Shown here one piece after another: positions 38,110 through 50,700 of a DNA stretch of 64,000 nt; positions within the stretch are counted from its first letter, which is position 1, and every line of letters begins with the position of its first letter. Below the pieces are notes generated by a model, which was not told where the DNA came from, did no database searches, and saw only the letters and a program-made list of their open reading frames with translations. The position numbers and the translations under genes were made by a program. This DNA is from Coturnix japonica (Eukaryota > Chordata > Aves > Galliformes > Phasianidae), in assembly GCF_001577835.2 (NCBI RefSeq), contig NC_029527.1, positions 15,433,424-15,497,423 on the forward strand, given 5' to 3'.

Positions 38110-41100
38110 CTGCAAAACAAGCATAGCTCCAGCACTGACCGACCCCCCTGCAGCCATGTCTAGGCATCGAGCCATCATGAGCTGCAGGGAAGCCCTCAGG
38201 GGCAGTAATGTCAGCACCTCACCCTGTTTATGCTATACTTTGGGAATGGAGTGCTTGCAGCAAGCAGCTCCAAGGTCTCATATCCCATGCAAGCAGCAGG
38301 GCTGTGCCCTGACCTCCTGCTCACCCCGAGCTGCCCTTAAGTACAGCAGGACCAAAGGTAGCACCAAGGTGCCACAGGGAATGGAACAGCCTCTGTCTGC
38401 TCCCATTTCATGGCTGCAGTGTTAATATTTGTTAATATTTCTCTCGTTCTTATTTGTGATATCTTAAGTCGTGTTATTTTACACCCATGGCTTTAATTAA
38501 AAACAAACATTATTTGCTAATCTTTTAAGCCTGTCTCCTTGACCAGACCATGGAATAATACCCCAAAAATCAAACCTCTATTCTGAAGGGACAAATTAAA
38601 ATCAAGTTACTGAGCAGCACTTCCTTGAGCAGACAATGAGGAGTTTTATCTTATCTGTAAGGCAAACGTATTTACCAGGGAAGCGACAGCAAACATAATA
38701 AGGCTTAAAACCAGCTTAACAGTAGGACACGAGCATTTCTCACTGTTTGGGATCACAAAATAAAGCTCCAGTCCTGGCCGTGCTCCCGCCAGCAGCGGTT
38801 CCACAGGAGGCAGGGATGGAAGGACAGCAAGTGTTCCCTCTATTGATAAAGAAAAAAAACCCAAAGTGATTAAAATATTACTTTACCTCATAGTGATTTG
38901 GAAAGGGATCTCTGAACTTGATCCTGGGCGTCGGAATTGGCGGAAACAGTTTGCTCCACATGTGTTGTCTGTGGGAAGGAGAGACAGAGGGCCGTGAGGG
39001 CACTGCTGTGGGGCACAGGAAGAGTTCGATGGTCGAACTGGATGATCCTAGAGGTCTTTCCCAACCTTAGTGATTCTGTGATTCCAGGTGTTTAGGCAGA
39101 TGAACATTTGTGGTAGTGGGAGCTGCAGAGCAATCGTTTCCTTGTCTTTGACAGCCCAGAGTACAGAATACACATCTCAGTCACTGCAAGGCTCTGTCTG
39201 CCAGATGTACCAACAGGGCCAGATTTTAATGGGAATATGGCCTGAGTGAAGGTGACAAGACTTAGCCCAGGAGGAGCGTGCAGAGCCTGCTGGGGACCAG
39301 CCTGGGGCCTACAAAGCAGAGGCAAGGCCAGGACATGGCTGCCCTGCAGCACCTGAGCCCTGTGCACTGCGACAAGTCCCGCTCCCCTGCCCCATTTCTT
39401 CTGTGACAGCTCTGGCCCATCTCTGGTTCGTTGAGCACTTTGGTTACTTTGACTTTCTTTCTAAAGCTTTCCGATTTCTGTCAAGTTTTCTCTTATCCTA
39501 TTATTCCTCCCCAGCAGGGAGTCTAAAATAATTTCTTGCTGCTAACTCACTCTTTTCCATAGCTTTCATTTTGAGACAGAAAACATCCTCATCTCTCTCC
39601 CCCTCCTTCAAAGCGTTTTCAATCAGTCTGGAGCTAACGCTTCCTGGCTGAGCGGCTGCTGCCTTTGAGGAGACATTGATTGGGAGCTGATTATTTGCTG
39701 AAGGGAGGGGAAGTACCAGGGCTGGCACAGCAAGACATGACTGAGCAAGTTATGGGATGTCTGCCATTGCTGTGCATGGATGGACCTGAGCTTGGAAAGC
39801 CATACAGCCAAGAAAAGAAGTGTGCACGCCCTGGTGCAGGCACTGCATCTTCACAGCTCCTACCATGAAGAGCAAAGTGATCTCAAAACAGTGAATTATC
39901 AGTTGTGCTCAGCAGAAACAGGGGGGGTCTGAAAAGGCCCTTTGTTGTGAGGGGGCATCTCTGTGGGCATAAAGGGGGACTGGTTTGCGCTCTGCCTCTT
40001 CCTAGCAGGGCCCAGAAGTGGAAGAGGCAGAATAATCTTTGTGTCCCAGGATCCCAGAAGGAGAAACAAGTTTAGCTCTGTCCACACTGGTTCCACAGCA
40101 GCACTTCAAGGATTCAAGAAGCTGAGGGAAGGATGAGTGACTCAATGTCACCTGCCTCAGGGTGTCCATGGCACCCCAAGGTCGGTTCAGCTTCAGCCAG
40201 AGGCACCTGGGGAAAGGCTGCTGCTATGATAGACTGAGAATTTGGGAAAGCAGTGCAAAAGACCTTTCCAGCATGCTCAGGGAAACAGCAGCTGGGCTTC
40301 TACCTGCTTTTACCTCAGTCCGAGTGTGGTTTTGATTTACACTATTGCTGTATAACATAACCAAGGAGGTGTGGGTTTATTTGGAATTGGTGCATTTGTA
40401 GTTGTGCTATTTATCAGTGAAGGATTTTGATGGAGCCGTGCCAAAATCATTTATTAAGTCAGCAATAAGCATAAGTTACACATCACTTCTGGACTGGAAA
40501 CACTTAGGATTAGCACACGAGTGGCCAGCAACACTGAGATGGGAGCACACCTGGGTTCGTGGTGGCTGCATGCCCCTCAGGTTTAAGGGTCCTTGCAGTG
40601 GGGCAGTGCTGTGGTGCTTACACTGATGCTCTCAGTATGGTCCTGGTCTTTTTTTGCAGTACACTGAAAAGTGGGATTTGAGTGATTAAATATTTCGTCA
40701 CAAAAAAAAGTAGACATCTGTGTTTGCCTTTGTATGGCCTAGACCACAGCATTTGTTGTTAGTACTGTTTGGACACTGTCAGGCTTTGGAAACACCTTGT
40801 GGGCCTCTCCTAGCTTAACTCTGTTTCAGATGTTGCTCTGTGTCTTTCTTTCTGAAATTTGCTACTTTCCCACGGGCTGTGACTTTAAAAGGCCAAAAAT
40901 AAACAAGAGAATATGTTCATTTTCCCTCTTGTAAGCTGATGAGATGGATAAAGTATTTGATTTCACCTTTTGCTAGAGCACTTTTATAATGGTGTGGCTC
41001 CCGAGATGCTCTGTGACCTGTTCCAAATGACTGCCCTGCAGCAGGTGCTGCTGGCCATGGGCTGTGTGGGGTGCAGACAAGAGAGGGGAACCAGGTGCAG

Positions 41101-44100
41101 GGCAGGATGGGCACAGTGATGGTAGGGTATGCAGGGTGACTCAGTGTGCTGATTGCATTAAGTGGAGAGCACCTGGGAGTGAGTTACTAACTACATCCTA
41201 CTGGGGGATCTCCTCCAGCAGAAAGTAGAAGGCTGAGGAAGCATAGAGGAGGCTCATTCATGAAGACAAAGGAAAGCATTCAGCTGTGCTTTTTGTCAAC
41301 ACAGTTTCCTCATCTGTTACTGCAGGTAAGTGAAAAGGTTCTCCAAAAGGCTACTTTGCCTTCTAGCAGAGATGTTTACCTCTGATACTTGCATCACAGA
41401 AGAATTTATAGAAGCCTTTGGCATAATGAAATTCCTTATAATGTCTTTAAATGATTCTGTGGCTTGAATTGCGTGGAATTCTTTGTGAATTTTCAACAGC
41501 AGTAAAAACAGGGACTATGAATGAATGAAATTGTGATATAGGGAACCTGTTGTGCTGTTCTTTTGTGTTGTGCTTTGCTTCATCTCTTTGCACTTCCTAC
41601 CACCTCCCTGAGCAGTCTGGAGGACTAGAAAAAGGGACGGTGAGGTAAAGAAGAGGGCAGAGGATACATCAGGATGACCACTAATTCCAAATGTGCTAAA
41701 GACATTAATAAGAAATTAGCAGAGTTTAGGACGGTGCTTAAATTGGGGGCAGTTGTGTTTATTGTGAACCTGAAAATTGCTGCTTGCTGCTTGTTTCAGG
41801 GAAAAAGCTTGTATTTACATTGATTCTTTAATGCACGGCCTGACCAGTCAGTGCTACAGAAATCCAATATAGCTGGGTTTCTTTAAAGCACGTTTTGGAA
41901 GTTTGGCTACGTGGAAGCTGTTTAGCATCCATAGCCTCTGTATAATAAGCTCAAAAACTCACAACAGCCAGTAGTTCAGTGCAATTGTTCTTGTCAAGGG
42001 GTGACAAGGAGCAGAAAGTGCAAAGGACCGCTCGAATTTTTACCTGTTCAGAGTATCCTTTTCAGAGTATCTTTTTCTTTTTTACCTTAATCCTTTTCTT
42101 TTACTGTATTGCCACCAAGCAGAGCAGCCTGGACTGGCAGCACTTCCAGAATGCCAGCCTGCATCACACCTCATCCCCAGATGCACAAGGCAGTGTAGGC
42201 ACTACTTGCTTATAGCCTCAGGCACAACCTGTTTGTTTTCCATTAAGCCACTCTTCACTTCTGTTCACCCTTTCCACAGGATCTACATTTCTCTGCCTTC
42301 ATGAACTTGCCTGTAAACAAGATGTTGAAACCTGCAATTTTTCCTGTGAGCTGTTGCTGATGCATTTCCTCGGGGAGGATTTCTCTACTGCCTCTGCCTG
42401 TGAGCAGACACAGGTATTTCTATCAAGGTCACAGAATGGCCTGGGTTGAAAAAGACCACAATGATCATCCAGTTTCAACCCCCCTGCTAAGTGCAGGGTT
42501 GCCAACCATCAGACCAGGCTCAAAACAATAAGGTCAACATTTCTATTTCAGAAAGACATGCTCAGTGGCCAGGACCGTTACTTTGTGCCACATTCTGCCA
42601 TACAACATTTACATTGAGCTGCATTTTCAAAAGGTTGCTGAGTCCGTGTGTGCTTCCGATAACTACCTGTCCTACTTATCAAATGTCAGCACTGCCATTA
42701 CCAGGTAATTGAGAGGACATAAATCAGACAGCAGCAGACATCTTGGTTTTATTGGTCTAGTAGAAAACAAACAAACAAACCAGTATTCAATTTTGGCCAG
42801 ATTTCTTCCTAAGAAACAAGGAGCTCAGCCTGCTGTCTCAGAGTAGGCACTGGGACCAGGGCGTGGGTGCTGCCATGAGCTTGTGCCAATCTGTCCTGAG
42901 CCTTTGTGCCACTGAGACAGAAGTCCCCAGCCAACCTCCAGCTGCAAACATGGCTTATTTATTTATATTGGATGGCTTATTTAGTCTGCAGTGCTGACAT
43001 TTTTCTTTCAAGAAAGTAGGAGTGTTACTGTCAAATGAATTTCTCATGTTTGGCCTTTGCTGCCTCTTAGCAGAGGAGTCATTAACAATCCTGTTTCACA
43101 GTTCCCCAGCCATTGTCATGCTGCAGGACAGAGATGGTTTTCAGAAATGCTTCAGCTGACAGAGAGTTTCTATCAGATTCTTCAGATTTGCTGGGAAAGC
43201 AGAACTGGGACAGCACAGTGAGTATCTTCCAGCCCCAAACCTGACATAATGATCTGTTAAACTGTGAGCCCTGGTGGGTGCTCCCTCATATATATCTTTA
43301 GTATTTTGTTTGACTATAGCACTTCCAAACAACCTCTTAGAGAAAAGTGGGATCAAGGTGAACTCTGACAATGCTGACTTTGGCAGCACATGGCTGTACT
43401 GCACAGGCTTTGATTAGTGCAGCCCAAGGAAAGGATTCTGAATTGTATTTCAATTTTTAACAAAGCTAAAGGACTGCTGTTACAGAGGGGAGAAGTACAG
43501 TAAACAAAAGAGAGTAAGACTTTATTTTGCCTTGTTTTAGTGAAAATCAGGAAGTGAAGAAACTCAAAAGATGATAACAGCAAAGCAGGATGTCTATGAA
43601 CAAACAGTTGATAACGTGCCATGATAAGAAAACTGCTACTTCCTGAGAAAAATCGGGTTCAGTGGGAAATACAGAACAAAGTGGAGCAAATTATCATATT
43701 CCAAAGACCATGATGGTTTGGTTTGAAGCCGTCAGGTTGCTCCAGTAAAGTAGTAACTGCTGTGACCACTCATAGTAACTTCCAGCATTAGCATCTTGGA
43801 GCATCTGTTGTCTATTAAAGTTAATTAAGGGAGCATTGCACGTGCTCATGACTGGGCATGTGTGCTTTCCAGCAGTATATTACTACTTCATTACAAGAGT
43901 GATGCATGTAATACTTACCAATATAAACAATTTCACTCCAGTCGCTCCAAAATCCACTTACAGAACACATGTGATGATTTGCTCTTATTTGTATGGAATA
44001 TCTGCAGGTAACATCAATCCGTAATCTGAAGTCATGCAAATATGTTTTTGATACCTGTTAGAAGAATACCATTCTGTTATGCATTATTTAAGACCAGGAA

Positions 44101-47100
44101 ATTTAGAAAGCAGTTAAATCACGTCTCCCTATTTTTAAAGTCTTCTTCAGTAGACTATCAGTGAGCATCACACACTGCTTTGGAGAAAGCTGTCTATCTT
44201 TACAGGTGCCATTCCTCTCCTAATATATCAGGATTTCAGAGCAAAGCATGTGAAATTTGCTTTGTTTTGGATTCTTCCTTGAGATACTTCATGCTGGATA
44301 TTGAGAACTGTCCACCTTCCTCCTGCTGAAGTCGGACAAAATACAAGTGAGTTACTCCTTTTTGTTCTTCTGTTTTCCAAGCTCTCTTGGAGGTAGTGTG
44401 TTGCAGGCATAAATCATGTCCAAAAAGGAGATAAAATATGAAAACTGTAGAGATTTTGGCTATGTTGAACCCTAGTCACAAATAGGACACAAGTCTGACC
44501 AGTAGTCCATAGTTTCAAAAATGCACCGATAGCACATTTCAATTTAAATGATCTTAAATGTGTACCATGGATGTGAATACGAAGACTTTTTCTCCAGGTT
44601 GTGTGAAGTCATTCTTTATCTATGCAGGACAGTGAGTGTCAGAAATGAAATGTAACACTCAGGCAATGGAGGAGCAATTACCTGCTTGTTACCTGACTTC
44701 AAGTTGATGAGGTAAATTTCATATTCAAAACAGCCTTCAGGGAATGCAGAAAGTGGCTTCTCCCATGTGGCCACGAGATCATCTTGCTCGAAGAATACAG
44801 TGACATTTCTGGGAACATTCACCTTCTCTATAAAAAGAAAATCATACCAGTAAGTTAAATAAAGAGTGAAGTTTAAATACTAGCAATCGAAACAGCTTAT
44901 AAATTCATCAAGTGTTCAGGTAGGGCCTATAATTTTTGAAGTTTTTTCATGTTTTAGGCAGAAAATGTAACGATTAAAGAGGAATAACTGTACTGCAAAA
45001 AATAATTAAAGGAAAAGAGTTTAAGAAATCCACTTATAAGATCAGAAGAAACTAGATTATTGAAGGAGAAAGTTGTGAAATTATTATTTGCAAAATCATG
45101 AAATTAATCATAGACTGATTCAAACTATTCTATTGTTTTTTAAGCATAACCAGGAAAGTTACTGAAATCTGGAAAGAAATCAAATGATCAGTAGCTGGTT
45201 TGGGGGCTGATAACACTAATATTCTCCTACAAATCTTTTACAGTTCTGCTGAGCTTTACTCATTGAGTTGTTTGTTTGTTAGTTTCTACTCACCAATGGC
45301 ATTTTGGTTAAATAACTGCTGGAAAGGCTTGATTGCAGCATACTTGCTGGAGCCATTAATGTGTATTACAATGAGCTCATCAATCTCACCAGGAGCAATA
45401 TGAGTCACTGAGAATCTGCCCTCTGTATTCCTGTTCCACTTGTCTTTGATATAATCTAGGCATTCTTCCGTGTAGGTCTCATACCTAAATTAAAACATGC
45501 GTGAGAAATGCTCTCAAGGAAATTCTGCATTGAATGAAATGGGAGAAGGCACCAACCTGTAAAACAGAAAGTACTCGGTATCTTCTGGTGCCCCTTCACC
45601 AGGAAGCCAAGTGCAATGGAGAGAAACAGTGCTAGAAACGGTGAAGTGAGTAACACAGGACAAACCAGTGACAGCTGTATTTTCAGCACCTATAGAAACA
45701 CAGAATTGTTAGACAGGAAGAAAACAAACACTTATTACAGAAGTTGTGTGAAATGGACACTTTTAAGACACTTTGACTACAGTCTTTTGTCCATTTTGTC
45801 TATGCTGTGTCTAGTCCTGGTACTGATCACACAGTTCTACCAGTTACGGAAGGATGGAGACTCTGAAAAATCACCAGTAAGGTTGTACCACACAGCACCA
45901 TTACACATTTTCTGTACCCCTTGAGATTCAAGGCAATATCATCTTTTGCCATCCTTGGGTGGATAGAAGAAGGTTATTCTGGCTTTATCAAGTAATGTTT
46001 AGAATATTGGGGTTATCCATGTTGCATCTTCAGATTGTTTACCAGGCTCTGGAGCCATACAAAAAGGCCCAGATTAAGTAAGTTTTGTAAAACCATTGTA
46101 GCAGGTAGAGGGAGAAATGCTGTATTATTTAGAATTATACTTGTCATCTTCTGATTATTACTCCACAGACTAGTACAGAACACACATTCAGACCTCTTTC
46201 TTATTTCTTCTTACCCGGTGGAGGCTGCAGTTCTGCCGTCACCCAGTCACTTGTCACCTGAAGACCCTTATGGAGAAGTAATGTCCGGACGTGTGCAGAG
46301 AAACCATTGTGAAGTACAGCTGTTCGGAAACTGTGAGTCTTCATTGTATCATACTTGAAAATTAAAAAAAATAAATAAATGAAATAGGCAACACAAGATG
46401 GAAGCTTAATCAAGGGATTTGCTAAGAGTGATCTACAAAGGATGGGCTTTTAGCTGAGTGCCCCCTGCATGGTTACTTGAAACCATCACATCACACCTTC
46501 TGCTCCCTTGTTGAACTCAGCAAGAAGTCAGCCTTCTTAGCACACTGGACTTACTTTTATCTTACCTCTTCAAACAAGGGAGTTAAGATTTTCACATCGT
46601 ATCTAATAGTGTAGTTTTTTTGTTCCTGATCAGGGCTTGGCTTCCAGCTTAGAAGTACTTGTGCTAATGCAGAGACTGTAAGGGTCAAGTTAACAGGTGG
46701 GAAAACCTGAACTGTAAGGAAGAAGACAAAAATATTCTTAGTGCACTAATCCAGTGAGTTGTTTAGGCCAATAGCTATAGGTAATGTAATGAGCAATACA
46801 AGAAGACAATAAAGGATTTCATTTCAATATTATATTCTCTCCATAGTTTCTCTCGAAGCATTCCTGATATTTGAAAAATAAATTTAAATAACAACCAAAG
46901 CTTCATCAAATAAGAGTTTACTTGAAACTTAGATTTAAAATATTTTTGTTTCATCTTTATAATTACAATAACGCATTACATTTGGTTTATTAATTAGGCC
47001 CAGGCTCTTCAGTTGGATCCCCCAGGCTATTGGGCTTCTGTACTGAGCAGGGTCAATAAGTGATCAGCCAAATGATCCATTCTCATTGACCCAGGTTTGC

Positions 47101-47765
47101 AGAACAGCATGACATGGGGGCTGTCCAAGTGAAGGCTGACAGCCACAAGAAGTCATATGTGAGAGGGGAAAAAAAAAGTATGATGAACAGAGGAATTAGG
47201 CATAAATGGGAGAAAACATAGAAAGGATGGGAATGATAATTTAAAATGACAAGGCAAAAGGGATTCCTGGAGCTCTTACGGAAATGAAGAAGATCTCATG
47301 CTGGGGAGAAATGTTAGCATATAAATAGCAATGCAGTGAAATTATCAATCTACTCCCCTCCAATTCTGGAGTGCTTCAGAGCCCATCCTCCCTCATTTGC
47401 CATGTCCCAGGCAGCTTTTAATGCCCGTTTGCTCAACTTTCAAGTGTTCTGCATTGGGGGTATGGCCTCCTGAAGAGTTAGAAAGCCCACACACAAACAG
47501 CCTTGAACTGCTTGCTCTGAAATGTTCCTTGTTGAGACGCCCACAAAAAAACTTCCAATATCAAGTTAGTTCTTGATGTACCAGGACAGGACCCAGGGCT
47601 GCTGCCAACGATGTTCTTTGCTGTCCTGTTTCTGCAGATAAGTGCAGTTTTATGCTGTCTGGAACACTGCTGTTGTTGGAAGGAAAAGGACTTACCTGCT
47701 TTACATTGAAGTATGTGTGGCTGGACTACAATTCTTATCCAAAGGAGTATCAGACAAACTCTCAT
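38017..47765 (-). CDS. IL5RA: Interleukin-5 receptor alpha chain (membrane exon not located)
   Basis: A type I cytokine receptor ligand-binding chain; in mammals it binds IL-5 on eosinophils and B cells and signals with the common beta chain through JAK2. Minus-strand exons in gene order: 47765-47696 (signal peptide), 46711-46566, 46353-46215, 45689-45557, 45484-45294, 44827-44682, 44054-43919, 38968-38887 (box 1) and 38109-38017 (C-terminus, stop). Three FnIII-like domains are followed by WSDWS in the third. All observed junctions keep frame; the gap between 43919 and 38968 needs an exon with matching phases (two bases in, two bases out) for the transmembrane helix. Identity rests on alignment to recalled human IL5RA, with matches such as WEKPxSAFP, NGSSKxAAIKPF and LFPPIP. 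Introns at 46712-47695 and below 1 kb elsewhere show nothing notable. Confidence 0.93.
38887..38968 (-). CDS. IL5RA: IL5RA exon: juxtamembrane box 1
   Basis: Encodes QHMWSKLFPPIPTPRIKFRD then PFPNHYE after a strong CTCCTTCCCACAG acceptor. It matches human HLWIKLFPPIPAP and TNYE. The proline-rich box 1 recruits JAK2 in the mammalian receptor. Phase 0 donor GTAAAG. Confidence 0.9.
39018..39086 (+). mobile_element. CR1 LINE 3' fragment in IL5RA intron
   Basis: GAACTGGATGATCCTAGAGG, TCTTTCCCAACCTTAGTGAT and TCTGTGATTCC are CR1 3'-terminal landmarks. It lies about 50 bases upstream (in gene sense) of the IL5RA box 1 exon, antisense to that gene. Confidence 0.75.
42431..42525 (-). mobile_element. 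CR1 LINE 3' fragment in IL5RA intron
   Basis: CAGAATGGCCTGGGTTGAAA, CATCCAGTTTCAACCCCCCT and GCTAAGTGCAGGGTTGCCAA form the reverse complement of a CR1 3' end. Confidence 0.8.
43919..44054 (-). CDS. IL5RA: IL5RA exon: third FnIII-like domain with WSXWS box
   Basis: Encodes VSKTYLHDFRLRIDVTCRYS then IQIRANHHMCSVSGFWSDWS and EIVYIG. WSDWS is the class I cytokine-receptor signature (human WSEWS). Exits one base into Gly, as in human YVG. Confidence 0.94.
44682..44827 (-). CDS. IL5RA: IL5RA exon: third FnIII-like domain, part 1
   Basis: Encodes EKVNVPRNVTVFFEQDDLVA then TWEKPLSAFPEGCFEYEIYL through KSGNKQ. The donor after CAG is preferred over a GTAACA 11 bases upstream, because it gives phase 0 and the same spacing as human to the next conserved strand. 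Confidence 0.93.
45294..45484 (-). CDS. IL5RA: IL5RA exon: second FnIII-like domain, part 2
   Basis: Encodes YETYTEECLDYIKDKWNRNT, a diverged middle, then HINGSSKYAAIKPFQQLFNQ and NAI. It matches human WTEECQEY and VNGSSKHSAIRPFDQLF. The Cys of EEC lacks the human partner (ACWF). Confidence 0.93.
45557..45689 (-). CDS. IL5RA: IL5RA exon: second FnIII-like domain, part 1
   Basis: Encodes GAENTAVTGLSCVTHFTVSS through TVSLHCTWLPGEGAPEDTEY and FLFY. LSC and LHCTW form the first cytokine-receptor disulfide pair. The donor is GTTGGT, off consensus. Exits after two bases of Arg. Confidence 0.92.
46215..46353 (-). CDS. IL5RA: IL5RA exon: first FnIII-like domain, part 2
   Basis: Encodes YDTMKTHSFRTAVLHNGFSA, HVRTLLLHKG and SDWVTAELQPPPG. 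It matches human LHKGFSASVRTIL and WASAELHAPPG. The human reactive free cysteine (Cys66 of the mature chain) is not conserved in this exon. Confidence 0.93.
46566..46711 (-). CDS. IL5RA: IL5RA exon: first FnIII-like domain, part 1
   Basis: Encodes VQVFPPVNLTLTVSALAQVL then LSWKPSPDQEQKNYTIRYDV through PLFEE. It matches human PPVNFTIKVTGLAQVLLQW and NPDQEQ. Exits in phase 0 at GTAAGA. Confidence 0.93.
47696..47765 (-). CDS. IL5RA: IL5RA exon: start codon and signal peptide
   Basis: ATG at 47765-47763 with A at -3 opens MRVCLILLWIRIVVQPHILQ and CKA. A short basic start and hydrophobic core fit a signal peptide. It ends one base into a Val codon at GTAAGT. Met is chosen because the next exon supplies the mature N-terminal strand in the right phase. 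Confidence 0.85.
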
Positions 47766-50700
47766 TGTGCTGGCCGTAATGTTTAGATGGTTAATGAGAA
47801 AAACCATGCATCAAAGCACATGGCTTGCAGGCATGTCACAGACAGGCTGATAGCTAAAACCAAACACAAGCCCAAGTGTTAAGCATGCAGACCATGGAGC
47901 ATGCTACAGGTATTCACAGCTACAGGACCAAAGTAATAAAACCTTGCAGGGCACAGAATATTCTCATTCCCTTGCAGGAAAATACATCTTGTAGCTAAAA
48001 TGAAGTACAACTAACCTCATCTCATTTTGCCCCCTTTGTTTTTGCCAGCCCCCCTGGAAAAAGCTGCTGTTTTCAGCACTGCCATGTGTGGATGCTCAGA
48101 GCAGCAGTTATGGACCTACAGCATCTCTGAGCAGAGCGACTTGGGTTCAGGTGTGTTGGCTTTTGATGGAGGCCCATTAACTCCAAGAGCAGAAATATCT
48201 GTCTTTTTAGCTGTTGCTATATATCGAATGGCTGCTTGCTGGAATCTGCTCTCCAGTTTGCATTTCACTAAGGAAGCAGTCCCAGTGCCCACCTCAAGGC
48301 TAATTCTCCAGTGTTAATTAGTGGGTGTAAGAGAAACAATTTTGTTTGATTCTAATTTAAACGCTTGAAAACAGCGTGTTCTTACACTTCCTACAGACTG
48401 TTTCATGAGGGGAAAATATCCGCATGTTATCATTCATATACAACCTAATATAAACAACATGGAAATAACAGCAGCTTTCCAAAACGTTCTCACAGAAGAG
48501 AAATACGCCCTCCTAGCCCAATCACGCTGCTTCCCTGGGGCATCTACAGCAACTGCTTGTATGAAAAACATAATATATTCAGGCGGTAATGAGCAGAGAA
48601 AGCATCTTTAACCCATCAGTTCTCACTGAACCTCCAATAAATAACCCAGGGACTGGAAGCAATCCGATTGATCACAGTTGGAGTACTTCTGCTACACAGT
48701 AACTGCTTTTAGAAATGGTGTATGAATGCTTAGTTCATTAAAATGATGCATAATCCACAATGCAGCATGTTTCCTAATGTCCAACTCTGCTCATTATCTA
48801 CATTCGTTTTCTGTGTGTATCTAGTGTTCTGCTAGCCAAAGTGTTCATGAGGCTAATTGAACCTCTAGAGTTTTCTAAAGGATTATTCCTGGAGAGCCAG
48901 TGCTTGTTTTTACATAGGTTGGGTTACTGAGACGTTTTGGTTCTTCCCAAATATATGTGAATCACTACCTGGGTGCTATTCTGATACCAGACATTTATGC
49001 TTAAACAACACCCCTGGATTTCTTCCCATTGCATTGCTGTTTGTGAATGATACCACACAGCCTGTGGCAGCCAATCTGTTCCCTGTGGTAAACTCTTGGA
49101 AATACCATCAAAAAGGTTAACAAAAAAGCACCAACAAGATTATGCTCTCTGCAAAAAACTGATCTATGGTAAGTATGGTAAGTTTACTCAGGATGAGTAA
49201 AAGCTTGCTTATGGTTTTGGTTATATACAGTAAAAAGCAATGAGGAGAAGGTAAAGGATGCATTGCTTTCCTGGAATGAAGGGTATATTCCTTTATAAAG
49301 TGCAGTAAAAATCTAAACCATAAGAGCTGAAATGGTAATGATTTTCTTACTTATAATTGGCACATGTTCCACTGAAAGGCAACTGGTCGGAGCAGATTCC
49401 AGCTGCATTTCCCAGCATAATGCAAAGATGACTTTTCAAAGCGGGGCCTTGGCAGCCTTTCAAACAAAGCACAACAAGACAGGAAAACAAAGTGCAATGT
49501 AAATCCCAGGAGGTTACCTGCGGAGTCTCCAAAGTCAAGTGAAGAGCCTGCTCTGTTCGTTCAGACGTCCGCTGGGTCATCTCCCTGTGGGTTCCTTTTG
49601 TAACTGCTGTCTTTTAAGTACAGATGCGATAGGTACTTCAGAAATGATAGGAGATAAGTAAGTTAGACAAGCACGCGTTGTAAAAAGGGAACTGCAGATT
49701 TAACCACAGGATGGAAGGCTCTGTTCTAGCACATGGTTTTACTTTATGCATTGAGGATTAGTTGTATACTATAGTCTACAGTCTGATCATTCTCTACTAA
49801 CTAACTTTTGATGAGCCAGGAATGTTTAAAAGCTCATTGCAAAGTATCCACTTACTGACCAGCACTGACATCCCAAGTTGAAAATCAGATTCTGATGTTG
49901 CTGGAAGACCGTGCAGAATTGCCTTGTCCAGTCATCCTGCCATGCAGCCATGTGTCTATCACTGGTATTTGGAGAAGTTACTGGCACCAGAGCAAGATGA
50001 GCTTCCCAATCTCATGCAGAGAGCTCTGAGCTGTGATCCTTGGGAAGGCTGGATAAGACAGGCTCAAAAGGAGTGGGAAACAACCTAAGAAAACCCTGCA
50101 GAAAGGGAGTCTGTTCATAATATGCTTAGAGGAATCATGAGGGGGCTAATGACATATTCATTAGAAACCTGGATTGCAAATACAGAGAACTCTTCTAAAT
50201 GTGAAGGTGATGCAAGCTGGGAGAGGTGAGTTCTTTGGACACTAGAACTAGATTCAAGCAAGTTCTTCAAAAATCAGTGAAAATCGGGCACAGTTCAGCG
50301 TGGTCAAACTCTCAACTGTATTTAGGCACTATTAGCTGCGCATTACATGCTATTAGTAATCAATTAGTGATTAGGATCTGGGAATATGCCAGGTCATAAA
50401 CCACGGAGGTCAGTCAGGAATGAGGGCTGTAATCAAATCCTGCTGGAAGGCACGGAGATAAGGGAGGTGCCTGTTTGCTGTATCTGTCTGTGCAGCCCTG
50501 AATAAACAGCTATAACTAAGTGTTGAGCAGGGAGCTCTGACAGCTGCAGCTCGGTGTTACAGCAGCAAAGAGACTGTTTCTAAAGGTGAGGCAGGATATT
50601 TAACAACAGAAGCAAAGGAACAGGTAGGGAGAGGTGATGTTCTTATGTTCTTACACAAGGCTGACAAAACTTGTAAACGTGAGATGTTTTTTGCAGTAGG

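Larger units (their letters stand above)
38969..43918 (-). other. IL5RA intron interval expected to contain the transmembrane exon
   Basis: The exon for the membrane helix must lie here, probably about 90-100 bases long, entering and leaving with two-base partial codons. I scanned the minus strand for acceptor-hydrophobic-donor patterns without a convincing hit. Two CR1 3' fragments lie inside. Confidence 0.6.

Noticed and set aside
38646-38864. Minus-strand open frame with a hydrophobic end, considered as an IL5RA membrane or alternative last exon
   Set aside because: It lies downstream of the box 1 exon, so the order is wrong for a membrane helix. In the required phase its acceptor leads to an unrelated short peptide. 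The 38017-38109 exon fits better.
41979-42215. Plus-strand open frame with a hydrophobic centre
   Set aside because: Opposite to IL5RA inside its intron, with no homology, promoter or splice support; T-rich DNA explains the hydrophobic run.
43560-43660. Minus-strand hydrophobic frame after a TTTTTCTCAG acceptor, a candidate IL5RA transmembrane exon
   Set aside because: The hydrophobic reading needs phase 0 entry, but the previous exon ends one base into a codon. The in-phase reading is not membrane-like and has no matching donor or similarity to IL5RA.
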